This document shows positions 1 through 12,204 of a DNA stretch of 64,000 nucleotides, one piece after another (position 1 is the stretch's first letter; the number at the start of each line of letters is the position of its first letter). The notes below the pieces were generated by a model. That model had not been told where the DNA came from. It searched no databases and saw nothing but the letters and a program-made list of their open reading frames with translations. Source of the stretch: Azonexus hydrophilus DSM 23864 (GTDB lineage Bacteria > Pseudomonadota > Gammaproteobacteria > Burkholderiales > Rhodocyclaceae). The DNA is taken from contig NZ_KE386925.1 in NCBI RefSeq assembly GCF_000429605.1, positions 62,001 through 126,000 of the forward strand. Direction: 5' to 3'. The translations under genes and the position numbers were made by a program.

Positions 1-2255
<2,255 letters not shown>

Positions 2256-2374
2256 TGAAGGCGATACAGCAAAAATGGGGGGTGAATAATGCGGAATCCA
2301 AACTGAAATTACAACTCTTGTCCGACTGGTGTAGGATGTGTTTGTAAGTATTCCAATGACAGAGGAGGAAACAC

Positions 2375-2815
2375 ATGCAAGTTCAGACTTACCTGTTTGG
2401 TGCCGTCGACGTTTCGCCGGAAAAAGTGATTACCTTCCCCAAGGGTTTGTTCGCGTTCGAAAACCAGACCCGCTTCATGCTGGCGCACGAAGAAGGCAAG
2501 GGCGCCCCGGCCAGTTTCACGCTGCAGTCGCTGGACGATCCGGCACTGGCTTTCCAGATCATGGACCCGGCTGCGCTGGGTTTCAGCTATGAGCTCGAAC
2601 TGACCGACGAGGAAGACGCACTGCTGCAATCGCCGGCCGCCGAAGACGTCGCCGTGATGCTGATCCTGTACAAGCAGGAAGAAGAAGGCGCCGGCATTGC
2701 ACCGAGCCTGCGCGCACCGCTGATCATCAACCTGAAGGCCCGTGTCGGCCTGCAGAAGTTGCTGGCCCAGGTGGCCACCAACGTCACGCTGTCGAATCTG
2801 GTCAGCAAGGTCTGA
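2375..2815 (+). CDS. fliW: Flagellar assembly factor FliW
   Basis: The 146-residue product has the FliW pattern: an N-terminal strand followed by [11 protein letters not shown] near residues 19-29, a central acidic stretch, and VMLILYK plus [16 protein letters not shown] in the C-terminal half. FliW is a cytoplasmic protein that binds flagellin and antagonises the RNA-binding regulator CsrA, thereby coupling flagellin level to flagellin mRNA translation. A strong ribosome site (gaggagg) lies 7 bases before the ATG. The gene stands alone between tex and mtfA and ends in its own hairpin terminator. No csrA or flagellin gene is present in this window, so it is an orphan copy here. Length is normal for the family. 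Confidence 0.9.
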   Translation: MQVQTYLFGAVDVSPEKVITFPKGLFAFENQTRFMLAHEEGKGAPASFTLQSLDDPALAFQIMDPAALGFSYELELTDEEDALLQSPAAEDVAVMLILYKQEEEGAGIAPSLRAPLIINLKARVGLQKLLAQVATNVTLSNLVSKV

Positions 2816-2839
2816 TCGCTTCCAGCCGTTAGCTAAATG

Positions 2840-2867
2840 GCCGGCCCTGCGGGGCCGGCTTTATTTT
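2840..2867 (+). terminator. Rho-independent terminator after fliW
   Basis: An 8-bp GC stem (GCCGGCCC at 2840-2847 paired with GGGCCGGC at 2852-2859) is followed directly by TTTATTTT. It lies 24 bases after the fliW stop and in front of the convergent mtfA 3' end. Confidence 0.8.
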
Positions 2868-2875
2868 GCCCGGAA

Positions 2876-3625
2876 TTAGGCGGGCAAGCGGGCCAGGGGG
2901 TCCTGGCGGAAATAGCGGCGCAGCAGGTCATAGACTGCCGGGTATTCCGTACTGACGACCTCGGGAATGCCGAAAAAACATTCGCTGAGCACGGCGAAGA
3001 ATTCGGCCGGCGCCTCGCTGGCGTAGGGGTCGATGATCGTCTCTTCGCCGTCGTCCACACGCTGGCAGAAATCGTCGTAGGCCGGCTGGAAGATGCCTTC
3101 CCATTCGCTGGCCGTGATGCCCGAATGCAGCGCCGGCATGCCATCGATGTCGCCGTTGAGCATGTCGAGCTTGTGCGCGAATTCGTGGATGACCACGTTG
3201 TAGTCGCCGCCGGCCATCTGCACGTCGCGCCAGGACACCAGCAGCGGGCCGCCTTCCCAGGCTTCGCCGGAGAGGACGTCGTCGTATTCGTGTACGACGC
3301 CGTCGTCGTCGGCGATTTCGCGCCGAACGACGAATTCGTCGGGGTAGACGATGATGCCGATCCATTCGCGGTAGGCGGCCAGGCCGAGTTTCAGGATGGG
3401 CAGGCAGCCCTGGGCGGCGATGGCGACGCAGATTTCATCGCTCAGTTCGAGACCGCCGGCGGTGGAAAATTCCTTCTCCGCCAGGAAGGCTTCGCTCAGG
3501 GATTTCAGCGCCTGCCGCTCGTCTTCGTTCAAATGACGGAAGAAGGGCAGGCCGTCCATGGTCTGCTGCCACAAGGCCTCGGGAATCGGCTGCGGGCGCC
3601 GGCGCAGCCAGTCGAGCAGGCCCAT
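2876..3625 (-). CDS. mtfA: MtfA-family zinc metallopeptidase (M90)
   Basis: The 249-residue protein carries HEFAH at residues 147-151, the HExxH zinc site, and a downstream glutamate in APAEFFA (about residue 209) that fits the third zinc ligand of the MtfA family. In E. coli MtfA is a cytosolic aminopeptidase that binds the repressor Mlc and so affects glucose PTS expression. Whether an Mlc-type target exists here cannot be seen. Length matches the family (about 250-265). The ATG at 3625 follows the stop of the upstream DMT transporter by one base, suggesting co-transcription as the last gene of a gdhA-DMT-mtfA run. Confidence 0.88.
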   Translation of the reverse strand: MGLLDWLRRRPQPIPEALWQQTMDGLPFFRHLNEDERQALKSLSEAFLAEKEFSTAGGLELSDEICVAIAAQGCLPILKLGLAAYREWIGIIVYPDEFVVRREIADDDGVVHEYDDVLSGEAWEGGPLLVSWRDVQMAGGDYNVVIHEFAHKLDMLNGDIDGMPALHSGITASEWEGIFQPAYDDFCQRVDDGEETIIDPYASEAPAEFFAVLSECFFGIPEVVSTEYPAVYDLLRRYFRQDPLARLPA

Positions 3626-3626
3626 G

Positions 3627-4511
3627 TCAGCCCTTCTTCATGGTCAGCCAGATGCCGGCGAAAATCAGCGCGATGCCGGCGTAGTGGTAGGCATACGGGA
3701 TTTCGCCGAGGAAAACGACTGACAGCAGCGTGCCGAACACCGGCATCAGGTGGATGAACAGGCTGGCCTTGTTGGCACCGACTTCGGCAACGCCGCGGTT
3801 GTAGAAGATGTAGCCGACGAAGCTGGGGAAAATGCCGACATAGGCGAGCGAGGCCAGCGAGCCGAAATGCACATTGATTGTCCGCCCCTGGGCCATTTCC
3901 CAGAGGTAAGCCGGAAACAGCGCGGCCAGGCCGACGGCGGTGAAGGCGGCGAGCATCAGCATCGGATGGACGCCGGCCGGGCGCCAGGCCAGGCCGACCG
4001 TGTAGATGGCCCAGATGGCGACGGCGGCGAGCATCCACAGGTCACCGGTGTTGAGCGCGAGGTGCAGCAGCACGTCGAGGTCGCCGCGGGCGACGATGGT
4101 CATTGCGCCGATCAGCGAGACGACGACGCCGAGCGCGGCCAGCGGTGTCAGCCGCTTGCCGAGGAAGGCCCAGGAAATGGCGATGGTCGCCACCGGGATG
4201 AAGGAGTTGAGCAGCACCGCGTTGGTCGCCGTGGTCGTCTGCAAGGCCAGGTAGGCGAAGGTGTTGTAGCCACCGACGCCGAGCAGGCCGAGGACGAAAA
4301 TCGGCCGCCAGCCTTGCTTGAGCAACTGCCACTGACTTTTCAGGTGCGGCAGCGCCAGCGGCAGGACCAGCATGAAGGCAATGGCCCAGCGCCAGAAGGC
4401 CAGTGCCATCGGCGGTACATCGGCACGGATGCCGCGACCAAGAACCATATTGCCCGACCAGAACAGCGCGGTCAGGGTGAGCAGCAGATAGGGGTTGGTG
4501 AGGTATTTCAG
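3627..4511 (-). CDS. EamA/DMT-superfamily transporter (drug/metabolite exporter)
   Basis: About 294 residues rich in hydrophobic helices, with [16 protein letters not shown] in the first helix and two EamA repeats, for example [16 protein letters not shown] in the second. Ten membrane segments are expected for this family of exporters of amino acids or other metabolites. No ATG or GTG is available upstream of the first helix: the frame runs back into gdhA coding sequence. The best start is a CTG at 4511 that overlaps the gdhA stop codon (CTGA), with the first ATG (about 4449) falling inside helix 1. Substrate cannot be deduced. The neighbouring glutamate dehydrogenase makes an amino-acid link conceivable but unproven. 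Confidence 0.8.
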   Translation of the reverse strand: MKYLTNPYLLLTLTALFWSGNMVLGRGIRADVPPMALAFWRWAIAFMLVLPLALPHLKSQWQLLKQGWRPIFVLGLLGVGGYNTFAYLALQTTTATNAVLLNSFIPVATIAISWAFLGKRLTPLAALGVVVSLIGAMTIVARGDLDVLLHLALNTGDLWMLAAVAIWAIYTVGLAWRPAGVHPMLMLAAFTAVGLAALFPAYLWEMAQGRTINVHFGSLASLAYVGIFPSFVGYIFYNRGVAEVGANKASLFIHLMPVFGTLLSVVFLGEIPYAYHYAGIALIFAGIWLTMKKG

Positions 4512-5818
4512 GGGTACAGCCCTCGTTCGGCGCGCGCTTCGAGCACGCGGTGGCAGGCAATGATGAAAGCGGCGGTGCGCAGCGGAACCTGCTTTTCCTG
4601 CGCGACCTGCCAGATGGCGTCGAAGGCGCTGACCATGATGCGTTCGAGGCGGGCGTTGATCTCGTCTTCGGTCCAGAAGAAGCTGGAGAAATCCTGCACC
4701 CACTCGAAGTACGAGACGGTGACGCCACCGGCGTTGGCCAGCACGTCGGGAACGACCAGTACGCTGCGGTCGCGCAGCACGTCGTCGGCGGCCGGTGTGG
4801 TCGGGCCGTTGGCGCCTTCGACGACGACCTTGGCACGCACGCGACTGGCGCGTTCCGGTGTGATCTGGCCTTCCAGTGCAGCCGGGACCAGATACTCGCA
4901 CTCGAGCTGCCAGAAGTCCTCGATATCGATCGGCGCCGCGCCGTCGAAGCCGGCCAGGCCACCGTGTTCGGCGACCCAGGCCTGGGCGGCGGGAATGTCG
5001 ATGCCGGCGTCGTTGGCCAGCGTCGCCGTGTGATCGGCGATGGCGATGACGCGGGCGCCGGCTGCGCGGAACAGCCGGGCGGCAATCCCGCCGACGTTGC
5101 CGAAGCCCTGGACGACGACGCGTGCGCCTTCCATCGGAATGTGCTGGTGCTTGCCGGCTTCGCGGGCGCAGAGGTAAACGCCGCGACCGGTGGCTTCCTG
5201 ACGGCCGAGGCTGCCACCCAGGGCAATCGGTTTGCCGGTGACGACCCCGGTGGCGGTGCCGCCACGGTTCATCGAGAAGGTGTCCATCATCACCGCCATG
5301 GTCATGGCGTTGGTGCCGACGTCCGGGGCCGGGATGTCGCGGTCGGGGCCGATGATCAGGCCGATTTCCGAGGTGAAGCGGCGCGTCATGCGCTGCAGTT
5401 CGCCCTTGCTCAGGCTGCTCGGATCGACCCGGATGCCGCCCTTGGCGCCGCCGAAGGGCAGGCCGATGGCGGCATTCTTGACGGTCATCCAGCCGGCCAG
5501 CGCCATGACTTCGTTGAGCGTCACCGCCGGGTGAAAGCGGATGCCGCCCTTGCCCGGGCCGCGCGACAGGTTGTGCTGCACACGGTAGCCCTCGAAGTGG
5601 GCGATGGTCCCGTCGTCGCGCTCGATCGGCACGTCGACGATCAGCGTCCGTTTCGGATGCTTCAGCGTTTCGATCCAGCGTTCGAGCGGCCCCAGGTAGG
5701 GGCGCACGCGCTCGATCTGTTCGATGAAGCTGGCCCAGGGTTCGGGGGCCGCCAGGTTGAGGTAGGAAAGGCCGCCAAGTCTGGCCGATGCGCTCTGGTT
5801 TTCGTCATGTGTGCTCAT
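4508..5818 (-). CDS. gdhA: Glu/Leu/Phe/Val dehydrogenase, glutamate dehydrogenase
   Basis: A 436-residue member of the ELFV dehydrogenase family. The substrate loop [11 protein letters not shown] (residues 87-97) and the catalytic-lysine motif PFGGAKGG (121-128, K126) are intact. The Rossmann domain begins around residue 205 with ATGRGVY and [11 protein letters not shown]. The enzyme interconverts glutamate and 2-oxoglutarate plus ammonium in the cytoplasm. Length and sequence fit the hexameric approximately 420-430 residue class, which is often NAD-dependent, but cofactor choice is not certain from sequence. It is the first gene before the DMT exporter and starts 28 bases downstream (on the minus strand) of the TRAP permease gene, so it may be read with the TRAP genes. 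Confidence 0.92.
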   Translation of the reverse strand: MSTHDENQSASARLGGLSYLNLAAPEPWASFIEQIERVRPYLGPLERWIETLKHPKRTLIVDVPIERDDGTIAHFEGYRVQHNLSRGPGKGGIRFHPAVTLNEVMALAGWMTVKNAAIGLPFGGAKGGIRVDPSSLSKGELQRMTRRFTSEIGLIIGPDRDIPAPDVGTNAMTMAVMMDTFSMNRGGTATGVVTGKPIALGGSLGRQEATGRGVYLCAREAGKHQHIPMEGARVVVQGFGNVGGIAARLFRAAGARVIAIADHTATLANDAGIDIPAAQAWVAEHGGLAGFDGAAPIDIEDFWQLECEYLVPAALEGQITPERASRVRAKVVVEGANGPTTPAADDVLRDRSVLVVPDVLANAGGVTVSYFEWVQDFSSFFWTEDEINARLERIMVSAFDAIWQVAQEKQVPLRTAAFIIACHRVLEARAERGLYP

Positions 5819-5846
5819 GCTGAATCCTTTCCTTCCTGGGTTAAGT

Positions 5847-8456
5847 TCAGGCTGGCGTTGCTGCGGTGCTTTCGCGTTCGCGGCGGGCGCGTTGCATGAA
5901 CCAGACCAACGCCAGCAACATCAGCGTCGGGATGAAGATCCATTCCTTGTCCGGGCGGCCCGGGTTCGGTACCTCGATATGCTTGAGGTTGAACCCTTGC
6001 TCAAGGCCGAGCTTTTCCGCCGGGCTGCCGAAGCGCACCGCAGCAACCTGGACCTGGTCGCCCAGCGACATCGTCGTCAGACCCATGCGGCCGAGGCGTT
6101 CGCTGGCCTTGCCCGGTTCGCCGAGCGACAGCAGCACGCCCTTGGTGATCTCCTTGCCTTCCAGCGTAATGCCTTCGACCCAGACACGCAGCTTGGCGTT
6201 GCGCGGGGCCTCCTCGACCAGGCGGGTGAGCTCGGTCGGCGCCACTTCGTCAAACGGTGGATAGATCATGTCCATCCAGAAGCCGGGGCGGAACAGGCTG
6301 AAGGTGACCAGCAACAGCAACAGCGTTTCGTGGATGCGGTTGCGGGTAACGAAGAAGCCCTGGGTCGCCGCCGCGAACATCAGGCTGGCCAGCGTCGCAC
6401 TGCCGATGGTCAGGAACAGGTGGAAGGCGTCGGTGATGCCGATCAGCAGCAACTGCGTGTTGAAGATGAACATGAACGGCAGGATCGCCGTCCGCGCGCT
6501 GTAGCCGAAGGCGGTGAAGCCGGTCTTGATCGGGTCGCTCTTGGCGATGCCGGCGGCAGCGTAGGAGGCGAGACCGACCGGCGGCGTGACGTCGGCCATC
6601 AGACCGAAGTAGAAGACGAACAGATGGACGGCGATCAGCGGCACGAGCAGGCCGCTCTGGGCGCCGAGCTCGACGATCACCGGGGCCATCAGCGTCGACA
6701 CGACGATGTAGTTGGCGGTGGTCGGCAGGCCCATGCCGAGGATCAGCGAGATCAGCGCGACCAGCACCAGCATCACCATCAGGTTGCCGCCGGAAAGGAT
6801 TTCAACCAGTTCGGTCATCGCCAGACCGACGCCGGTCAGCGTCACGGTGCCGACAATGACGCCGGCCGTGGCGGTGGCGATGCCGATACCGATCATGTTG
6901 CGGGCACCGGTGACCAGGCCGTCGAACAGGTCCTTGAAACCCTGGCGGCCGGCGGCGACGAACTCGCCCTGGCCACGGAAGAAGGCGAACAGCGGCCGCT
7001 GGGTGACCAGGATGAACATCAGGAACAGCGTCGCGTAGAACGCCGACAGCGCGGGCGAGAGTTGCTCGACCATCAGGTTCCAGACCAGCGCGGCGACCGG
7101 CAACAGGAAGTGCAGGCCGGACTTCAGCGTCGGCCCGATTTCCGGCAGGTACTCCATCTTCTCGTCCGGCTTGTCCATGTGCAGTTCCGGATAGTGGGCG
7201 GCGAAGCGGACGATGGCGATGTAGGCGCCGAGCATCAGCAGGCCGACGATGAAGAAGGCAGCGTCACCGGCCAGATCCTTGATCCAGCCGAAGCCGAAGT
7301 AGATGATTGCCGACAGGATGACCAGACCGGAGACGGTCATCAGCGTTGAGGTCAGCGCCTTCTGCCAGGGCAGCGGCTCGCGGCGCGGCAGCCCCTCAAG
7401 CTTCATCTTCAGGGCTTCCAGATGCACGATGTAGAACAGCGCGAAGTAGGAAATCAGCGCCGGGACCAGCGCGTGCTTCATCACCTCGACGTAGGAGATG
7501 CCGACGTATTCGACCATCAGGAAGGCGGCGGCGCCCATCACCGGCGGCATGATCTGGCCGTTGACCGACGACGAGACTTCGACCGAGGCCGCCTGATCGG
7601 GGCGATAACCGACGCTCTTCATCAGCGGGATGGTGAAGGTGCCGGTGGTCACCACGTTGGCGATCGATGAACCGGAAATGACGCCGGTACTGGCCGAGGC
7701 AACCACCGCGGCCTTGGCCGGGCCGCCCTTCATGTGGCCGAGCAGGGCAATGGCCGACTTGATGAAGTAATTGCCGGCGCCGGCCGTTTCGAGCAGGGCG
7801 CCGAAGAGCACGAAGAGGAAGATGAAGCTGGCCGAGACGCCGAGCGCTACGCCGAAAACGCCTTCAGTGGTCAGCCAGATGTGGCTCATGCCCTTGGCCA
7901 GCGAGGCGCCACGGTGGGCAATGACATCGGGCATGTACTGGCCGAAGAAGATGTAGATCAGGAAGCAGATGGCGAGGATCACCATCGGCAGGCCGAGGGC
8001 GCGGCGGGCGGCTTCAAGCAGCAGGATCAGACCGACCACGGCGACGGCCAGGTCGAGGTCGGTGGGCATGCCGGGGCGTTGCGCCAACTCGTTGTAGAAC
8101 AGGAACAGGTAACTGGCGCAGAAGGCCGCGACGGCAGCAAGCAGCCAGTCGATGGCCGGCACGTAGGCGCGCGGCGAACGTTTCCACGCCGGGTAGGCGG
8201 CAAACGCGAGGAAGACGGCGAAACCGAGGTGGATGGCGCGCGACTGGGTATCGTTGAGGACGAAAATGCCGAGCGAGAAGGGTAGCGGCGAGGCGATCCA
8301 CAACTGGAACAGCGACCAGGCCAGCGCGATGGCGACCAGCAGCTGGGCGGCGATGCCGGTCGGTTTTCGACCGCCGGTATCGGCTTCGGCGACGATTTGC
8401 TTGAGCTGTTCGTCGCTCAGTTCATGAATGGTGTCTTTTTTGTCCGAGCTTGTCAT
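5847..8456 (-). CDS. TRAP transporter permease, fused 4TM/12TM subunits (TAXI type)
   Basis: An 869-residue integral membrane protein that fuses the small DctQ-like and large DctM-like TRAP permease parts. The N-terminal third has four helices; the central part carries typical DctM segments such as [18 protein letters not shown] and [16 protein letters not shown]. After the last permease helices comes a soluble segment (about residues 740-840) with a PDZ-like stretch around [11 protein letters not shown], as seen in DUF3394-type fused permeases, then one last helix. TRAP systems drive solute uptake with an ion gradient rather than ATP. The TAXI binding protein gene lies just upstream, so both form one transporter. 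Substrate unknown, with organic acids or glutamate-like compounds possible given the adjacent gdhA. Confidence 0.9.
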   Translation of the reverse strand: MTSSDKKDTIHELSDEQLKQIVAEADTGGRKPTGIAAQLLVAIALAWSLFQLWIASPLPFSLGIFVLNDTQSRAIHLGFAVFLAFAAYPAWKRSPRAYVPAIDWLLAAVAAFCASYLFLFYNELAQRPGMPTDLDLAVAVVGLILLLEAARRALGLPMVILAICFLIYIFFGQYMPDVIAHRGASLAKGMSHIWLTTEGVFGVALGVSASFIFLFVLFGALLETAGAGNYFIKSAIALLGHMKGGPAKAAVVASASTGVISGSSIANVVTTGTFTIPLMKSVGYRPDQAASVEVSSSVNGQIMPPVMGAAAFLMVEYVGISYVEVMKHALVPALISYFALFYIVHLEALKMKLEGLPRREPLPWQKALTSTLMTVSGLVILSAIIYFGFGWIKDLAGDAAFFIVGLLMLGAYIAIVRFAAHYPELHMDKPDEKMEYLPEIGPTLKSGLHFLLPVAALVWNLMVEQLSPALSAFYATLFLMFILVTQRPLFAFFRGQGEFVAAGRQGFKDLFDGLVTGARNMIGIGIATATAGVIVGTVTLTGVGLAMTELVEILSGGNLMVMLVLVALISLILGMGLPTTANYIVVSTLMAPVIVELGAQSGLLVPLIAVHLFVFYFGLMADVTPPVGLASYAAAGIAKSDPIKTGFTAFGYSARTAILPFMFIFNTQLLLIGITDAFHLFLTIGSATLASLMFAAATQGFFVTRNRIHETLLLLLVTFSLFRPGFWMDMIYPPFDEVAPTELTRLVEEAPRNAKLRVWVEGITLEGKEITKGVLLSLGEPGKASERLGRMGLTTMSLGDQVQVAAVRFGSPAEKLGLEQGFNLKHIEVPNPGRPDKEWIFIPTLMLLALVWFMQRARRERESTAATPA

Positions 8457-8579
8457 GCTGCGGTTCCCCCAGAATTTCGGGCTGATGTAAACGCAGCAAG
8501 ACGCCAGCGGCGCCTTGCTGTAGGTGTTTCACTGGCCGGCATCGTCAGGACGCCCGGACGACACCGGCCTCGGGTCGGA

Positions 8580-9548
8580 TTACATCCAGCCCTTTTCCTT
8601 GTAGTACTTGACCGCGCCGTTGTGCAGCGGGGCCGACAGACCGTCCTTGATCATCGTCTTCGGGTCGAGGTTGCCGAAAGCCGGGTGCAGCTTCTTGAAC
8701 TCTTCGAAGTTCTCGAACACGGACTTGACCAGCGTGTAGACGACCTCGTCCGGTACCTTGGCCGACGAAACGATGCTGGCGACGACGCCGAAGGTCGTGG
8801 TCGGGTTCGGGTTGTTGGCGTACATGCCGCCCGGGATGGTGGCCTTGGCGTAGTACGGATAGGTGGCGATCAGCTTGTCGACACCGGGGCCGGTGACATT
8901 GACCAGCTTGGCGCCGCAGGTCGTGGTGACGTCCTGGATGTTGGCGGCCGGGTGGCCGACGACGAAGGCGAAACCGTCGATCTTGTTGTCGCACAGGGCG
9001 GCGCCGTGCTCGTCAGGCTTCAGTTCGGAAACCAGCGAGAAGTCGGCGTTCTTCATGTTGATCGCCGGCAGCAGGACTTCCATGGTGGCGCGCTGGCCGG
9101 AGCCGGGAACGCCGATGTTGAAACGCTTGCCCTTGAAGTCCTCGAACTTGGCGACGTTGGCTTCCTTGCGCGAAGCGATGGTCAGCGGCTCCGGATGCAG
9201 CGCGAAGACGGCGCGCAGGTCGCCCATCGCACCGCCGTCCTTGAACTGGTTCAGGCCCTTGACGGCGTTGAACTGGACGTCGGATTGCGAGACGCCGAAA
9301 TCGAGTTCGCCGGCCTTGATGGTATTGACGTTGTAGACCGAGCCGCCGGTGCTTTCGACCGAACAGCGGATGCCGTGCTTGGCGCGGTCCTTGTTCATCA
9401 GGCGGCAGATGGCGCCGCCGGCCGCGTAATAGACACCGGTGACGCCGCCGGTACCGATGGTGACGAATTTCTGCTGGGCTTGTGCCGGGGTGGCACCAAG
9501 CGTGCCGATGATGGCCAGAGAGGCGGCCAGTGCGGTGATTTTCTTCAT
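8580..9548 (-). CDS. TAXI-family TRAP transporter solute-binding protein
   Basis: A 322-residue periplasmic protein with a clear signal peptide ([17 protein letters not shown], cleavage likely after AQA). The mature part opens with [20 protein letters not shown], the signature of TAXI (TRAP-associated extracytoplasmic immunogenic) receptors. It captures substrate in the periplasm and hands it to the fused permease encoded 123 bases downstream. A ribosome site (ggag) precedes the ATG. The 123-base gap to the permease gene shows no obvious terminator. It is divergent from relA across about 230 bases. Confidence 0.9.
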   Translation of the reverse strand: MKKITALAASLAIIGTLGATPAQAQQKFVTIGTGGVTGVYYAAGGAICRLMNKDRAKHGIRCSVESTGGSVYNVNTIKAGELDFGVSQSDVQFNAVKGLNQFKDGGAMGDLRAVFALHPEPLTIASRKEANVAKFEDFKGKRFNIGVPGSGQRATMEVLLPAINMKNADFSLVSELKPDEHGAALCDNKIDGFAFVVGHPAANIQDVTTTCGAKLVNVTGPGVDKLIATYPYYAKATIPGGMYANNPNPTTTFGVVASIVSSAKVPDEVVYTLVKSVFENFEEFKKLHPAFGNLDPKTMIKDGLSAPLHNGAVKYYKEKGWM

Positions 9549-9767
9549 GTTTTCTCCTTACGGGTGACGTAAAAGGTTTGTCTCTTGATGCCGCTTCGGC
9601 TTGTGGCCATGGGCAAGTCGGCCGATGCGGGGCACAACGTCGTTCACGGTCCCACAGAATACGGGGGTGGGGGAGTAGGGTAAACCCCGATTTTCCCGGT
9701 GCTGAACATTCTTGTGACAGTCTGTAAGCACGCTTCCCGGTCTCTGTCTTTCCTGATGACTGAGACC

Positions 9768-9773
9768 TATAAT
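9768..9773 (+). promoter_or_regulatory. -10 element (TATAAT) of relA
   Basis: A consensus TATAAT ends only 7 bases before the relA ATG at 9781, followed by a GC-rich discriminator (tGCGCCC). The best -35 at normal spacing is poor (TGTCTT, 9745-9750). If this is the promoter, transcription starts at or within a base or two of the start codon and the mRNA would be leaderless. Confidence 0.5.
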
Positions 9774-9780
9774 TGCGCCC

Positions 9781-12000
9781 ATGGTTTCCGTCGCCCATTC
9801 TGTCGCTGCACAAAGCGATTTCGAGCAATTTCTTGCCATTCTTGCGGCGGGTCTGCCGGCCGCCGATGTTCAGCGTCTGCACGACGCCGTCACCTATGCC
9901 TGGGAAGCCTACGGCGACCGGACGCTGGGCAGTGGCGAGCGGGTCTGGTCGCATGCCCTGGGCATGGCCATCATCATCGCCGGCCTCAAGCTCGACGTCG
10001 AGTCGCGCATCGCCGCCGTGCTCTTTGCCATTCCCGCGCAGGATGAACACGGTGTTGCCACCATCGAGGAGAAGTTCGGCAAGCCGGCGGCGCATCTGGT
10101 TCATGGCATTTCCCGGTTGAACCGTTTGCGGCCGATTGCCAAGGGCTTCGTCGCCGTCGATATCGAAGCCGGCGAGAGCAACCCGGCGGAAATGCGTGCC
10201 CAGGTCGAAGTGTTGCGCAAGATGCTGCTGGCCATGGTCGAGGATATCCGCGTCGTCCTGCTGCGCCTGGCCAGCCGGACGCAAACCCTGCGTTTCTATG
10301 CGGCCAATCCGGACGAACTGCGCGTCCAGGTGGCACGCGAGACACTGGAACTCTATTCGCCGCTGGCCAACCGGCTGGGGGTCTGGGAACTGAAATGGGA
10401 GCTGGAGGACCTGTCCTTCCGCTTCATCCATCCCGACATCTACAAAACCATCGCCAAGCAGTTGGATGAAAAGCGCAGCGAGCGCGAGTCCTTCATCAAC
10501 GATGCGGTCGACCGGGTACGCAGCGAACTGGCCGAGGCCGGCATCACCAACGCCGAAATCTACGGCCGGCCGAAGCACATCTTCAGCATCTGGAACAAGA
10601 TGCGCAAGAAAGGCGTCGATTTCTCCGAGGTCTACGACGTGCGCGCGCTGCGCATCATCGTCGACGACGTCAAGGACTGCTATACCGCGCTGGGCATCGT
10701 GCATAACCTGTGGGCGCCGATTTCCAAGGAGTTCGACGATTACATCTCGAATCCCAAGGGCAATCACTACCGTTCGCTGCATACGGCGGTGCATTGCCCG
10801 GACGGGCGCAGCCTGGAAATCCAGATCCGCACCTGGGAAATGCACAAGCACGCCGAACTCGGCGTGGCCGCGCACTGGCGCTACAAGGAAGGCAGCAAGG
10901 CGCCGGGCGCCGATGCCTACGACGAGAAGATCGCCTGGCTGCGCCAGCTGCTGACCTGGAAGAACGAGGTCGCCGACAGCTCCGACTGGGTCAATCACTA
11001 CAAGCAGGCGGCGCTCGACGAGACCATCTACGTGATGACGCCGCAGGGTCGGGTGGTCGACCTGCCGTCGGGGTCGACGCCGGTCGATTTCGCTTACCGC
11101 GTGCATACCGACCTCGGCCACCGCTGCCGCGGCGCCAAGGTGAACGGCCAGTTGCTGCCGCTCAACACGCCGCTCGAAACCGGCCAGCAGGTCGAGATCC
11201 TGACCGCCAAGCTGGGCGGACCGTCGCGCGACTGGCTGAATCCGGCGCTCGGCTACATCCACACCAAGAGTGCGCGGACCAAGGTGCGCAACTGGTTCTC
11301 GACCCTGGCGCTGGAAGAAACGCTGGCCGAAGGGCGGGCGGTGGTTGCCAAGGAATTGCAGCGGGCCGGCCAGACCGGTGCCAATGTCGAGGAACTGGCG
11401 CGCAAGCTCGACTTCGCCAAGGCCGACGACCTGTACATCGCGGCTGCCCGTGGCGATCTCAATCAGCGACATTTTCAGTCGGTGGTCCGCGGCGACGCCT
11501 CGCTCGAAGCGCTGGTGCCGGATACCGTCGAGACCAAGCCGCGCAAGCCGGTTGAAGGCAATCAGGGCATCCTCATCGTCGGCGTCGACAAGCTGCTGAC
11601 GCAACTGGCACGCTGCTGCAAACCGGCGCCACCGGATGAAATCCAGGGCTTCATCACGCGCGGCAAGGGGATTTCCATTCACCGCGCCGATTGCAGCAAT
11701 TTCGCCAATCTCGCCGCCCTGCATCCGGAACGGGTCATCGAAACCGACTGGGGCACCGAGACCACCGGTGTCTTTGCCTGCGACATCGTCGTCGACGCGC
11801 ACGACCGTCAGGGTCTGCTGCGCGACATCTCGGAAATCTTCGCCCGCGAAAAACTCAATGTCGTCGGCGTCAATACGCAATCGCGGCAGGGTAATGCGCA
11901 CATGAGCTTTACCGTCGAAATCACCAATCTGCGCCACCTGCAGCGCACGCTGGCCTTGATTCACGAGGTCGAGGGCGTGGTCGGCGTGCGGCGCGCCTGA
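9781..12000 (+). CDS. relA: RelA, monofunctional (p)ppGpp synthetase
   Basis: A 739-residue RSH protein. The N-terminal hydrolase region is degenerate: the HD dyad and its ED partner are replaced by LFAIPAQDEH near residues 82-91, so no hydrolase activity is expected. The synthetase domain is intact and carries EFDDY at 317-321, the acidic RelA-type motif rather than the basic RFKDY of bifunctional SpoT/Rel. TGS (about 412-475), a Cys-rich/zinc-finger-like segment with ARCCKPAPPDE (about 610) and a C-terminal ACT domain (about 665-739) complete the long RSH layout. RelA binds ribosomes with uncharged tRNA and makes (p)ppGpp. A separate SpoT should exist elsewhere. No ribosome site is visible before the ATG. 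Confidence 0.93.
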   Translation: MVSVAHSVAAQSDFEQFLAILAAGLPAADVQRLHDAVTYAWEAYGDRTLGSGERVWSHALGMAIIIAGLKLDVESRIAAVLFAIPAQDEHGVATIEEKFGKPAAHLVHGISRLNRLRPIAKGFVAVDIEAGESNPAEMRAQVEVLRKMLLAMVEDIRVVLLRLASRTQTLRFYAANPDELRVQVARETLELYSPLANRLGVWELKWELEDLSFRFIHPDIYKTIAKQLDEKRSERESFINDAVDRVRSELAEAGITNAEIYGRPKHIFSIWNKMRKKGVDFSEVYDVRALRIIVDDVKDCYTALGIVHNLWAPISKEFDDYISNPKGNHYRSLHTAVHCPDGRSLEIQIRTWEMHKHAELGVAAHWRYKEGSKAPGADAYDEKIAWLRQLLTWKNEVADSSDWVNHYKQAALDETIYVMTPQGRVVDLPSGSTPVDFAYRVHTDLGHRCRGAKVNGQLLPLNTPLETGQQVEILTAKLGGPSRDWLNPALGYIHTKSARTKVRNWFSTLALEETLAEGRAVVAKELQRAGQTGANVEELARKLDFAKADDLYIAAARGDLNQRHFQSVVRGDASLEALVPDTVETKPRKPVEGNQGILIVGVDKLLTQLARCCKPAPPDEIQGFITRGKGISIHRADCSNFANLAALHPERVIETDWGTETTGVFACDIVVDAHDRQGLLRDISEIFAREKLNVVGVNTQSRQGNAHMSFTVEITNLRHLQRTLALIHEVEGVVGVRRA

Positions 12001-12018
12001 TACCGGGAGTCAGCAAGC

Positions 12019-12198
12019 ATGAAGGGAAACATCGCGGCCATCGTGCTGATACTGGTTGGCGTTGTCGCGCTGGGGTCGAACCTCGACCTCTTTCACGTCA
12101 ATATCTTCACCCTGCTCAGTACCTGGTGGCCGCTGATTCCGATTGGCGTCGGCATCGCCATGCTGGTTTCGCCGGACGGCCGCAAAGGCCGCGAGTAG
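12019..12198 (+). CDS. Small two-helix membrane protein (LiaI/LiaF-like TM region)
   Basis: A 59-residue ORF, preceded by cgggag (about 10 bases upstream of the ATG), encoding two hydrophobic segments: NIAAIVLILVGVVALGSNL and a second starting STWWPLIPIGVGIAMLV, with a short basic tail. The pattern (helix, hydrophilic turn, TWWPLIPIGVGI) matches the small LiaI-LiaF-like or DUF5668 transmembrane proteins. It starts 18 bases after relA, so it is probably co-transcribed. Function is unknown. The 3' end is 6 bases from the convergent tlpA stop. Confidence 0.72.
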   Translation: MKGNIAAIVLILVGVVALGSNLDLFHVNIFTLLSTWWPLIPIGVGIAMLVSPDGRKGRE

Positions 12199-12204
12199 GC
12201 GATT

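Noticed and set aside
9013-11964. Open frame of 983 codons on the minus strand
   Set aside because: Antisense of relA running across the promoter region into the TRAP receptor gene in a wrong frame.
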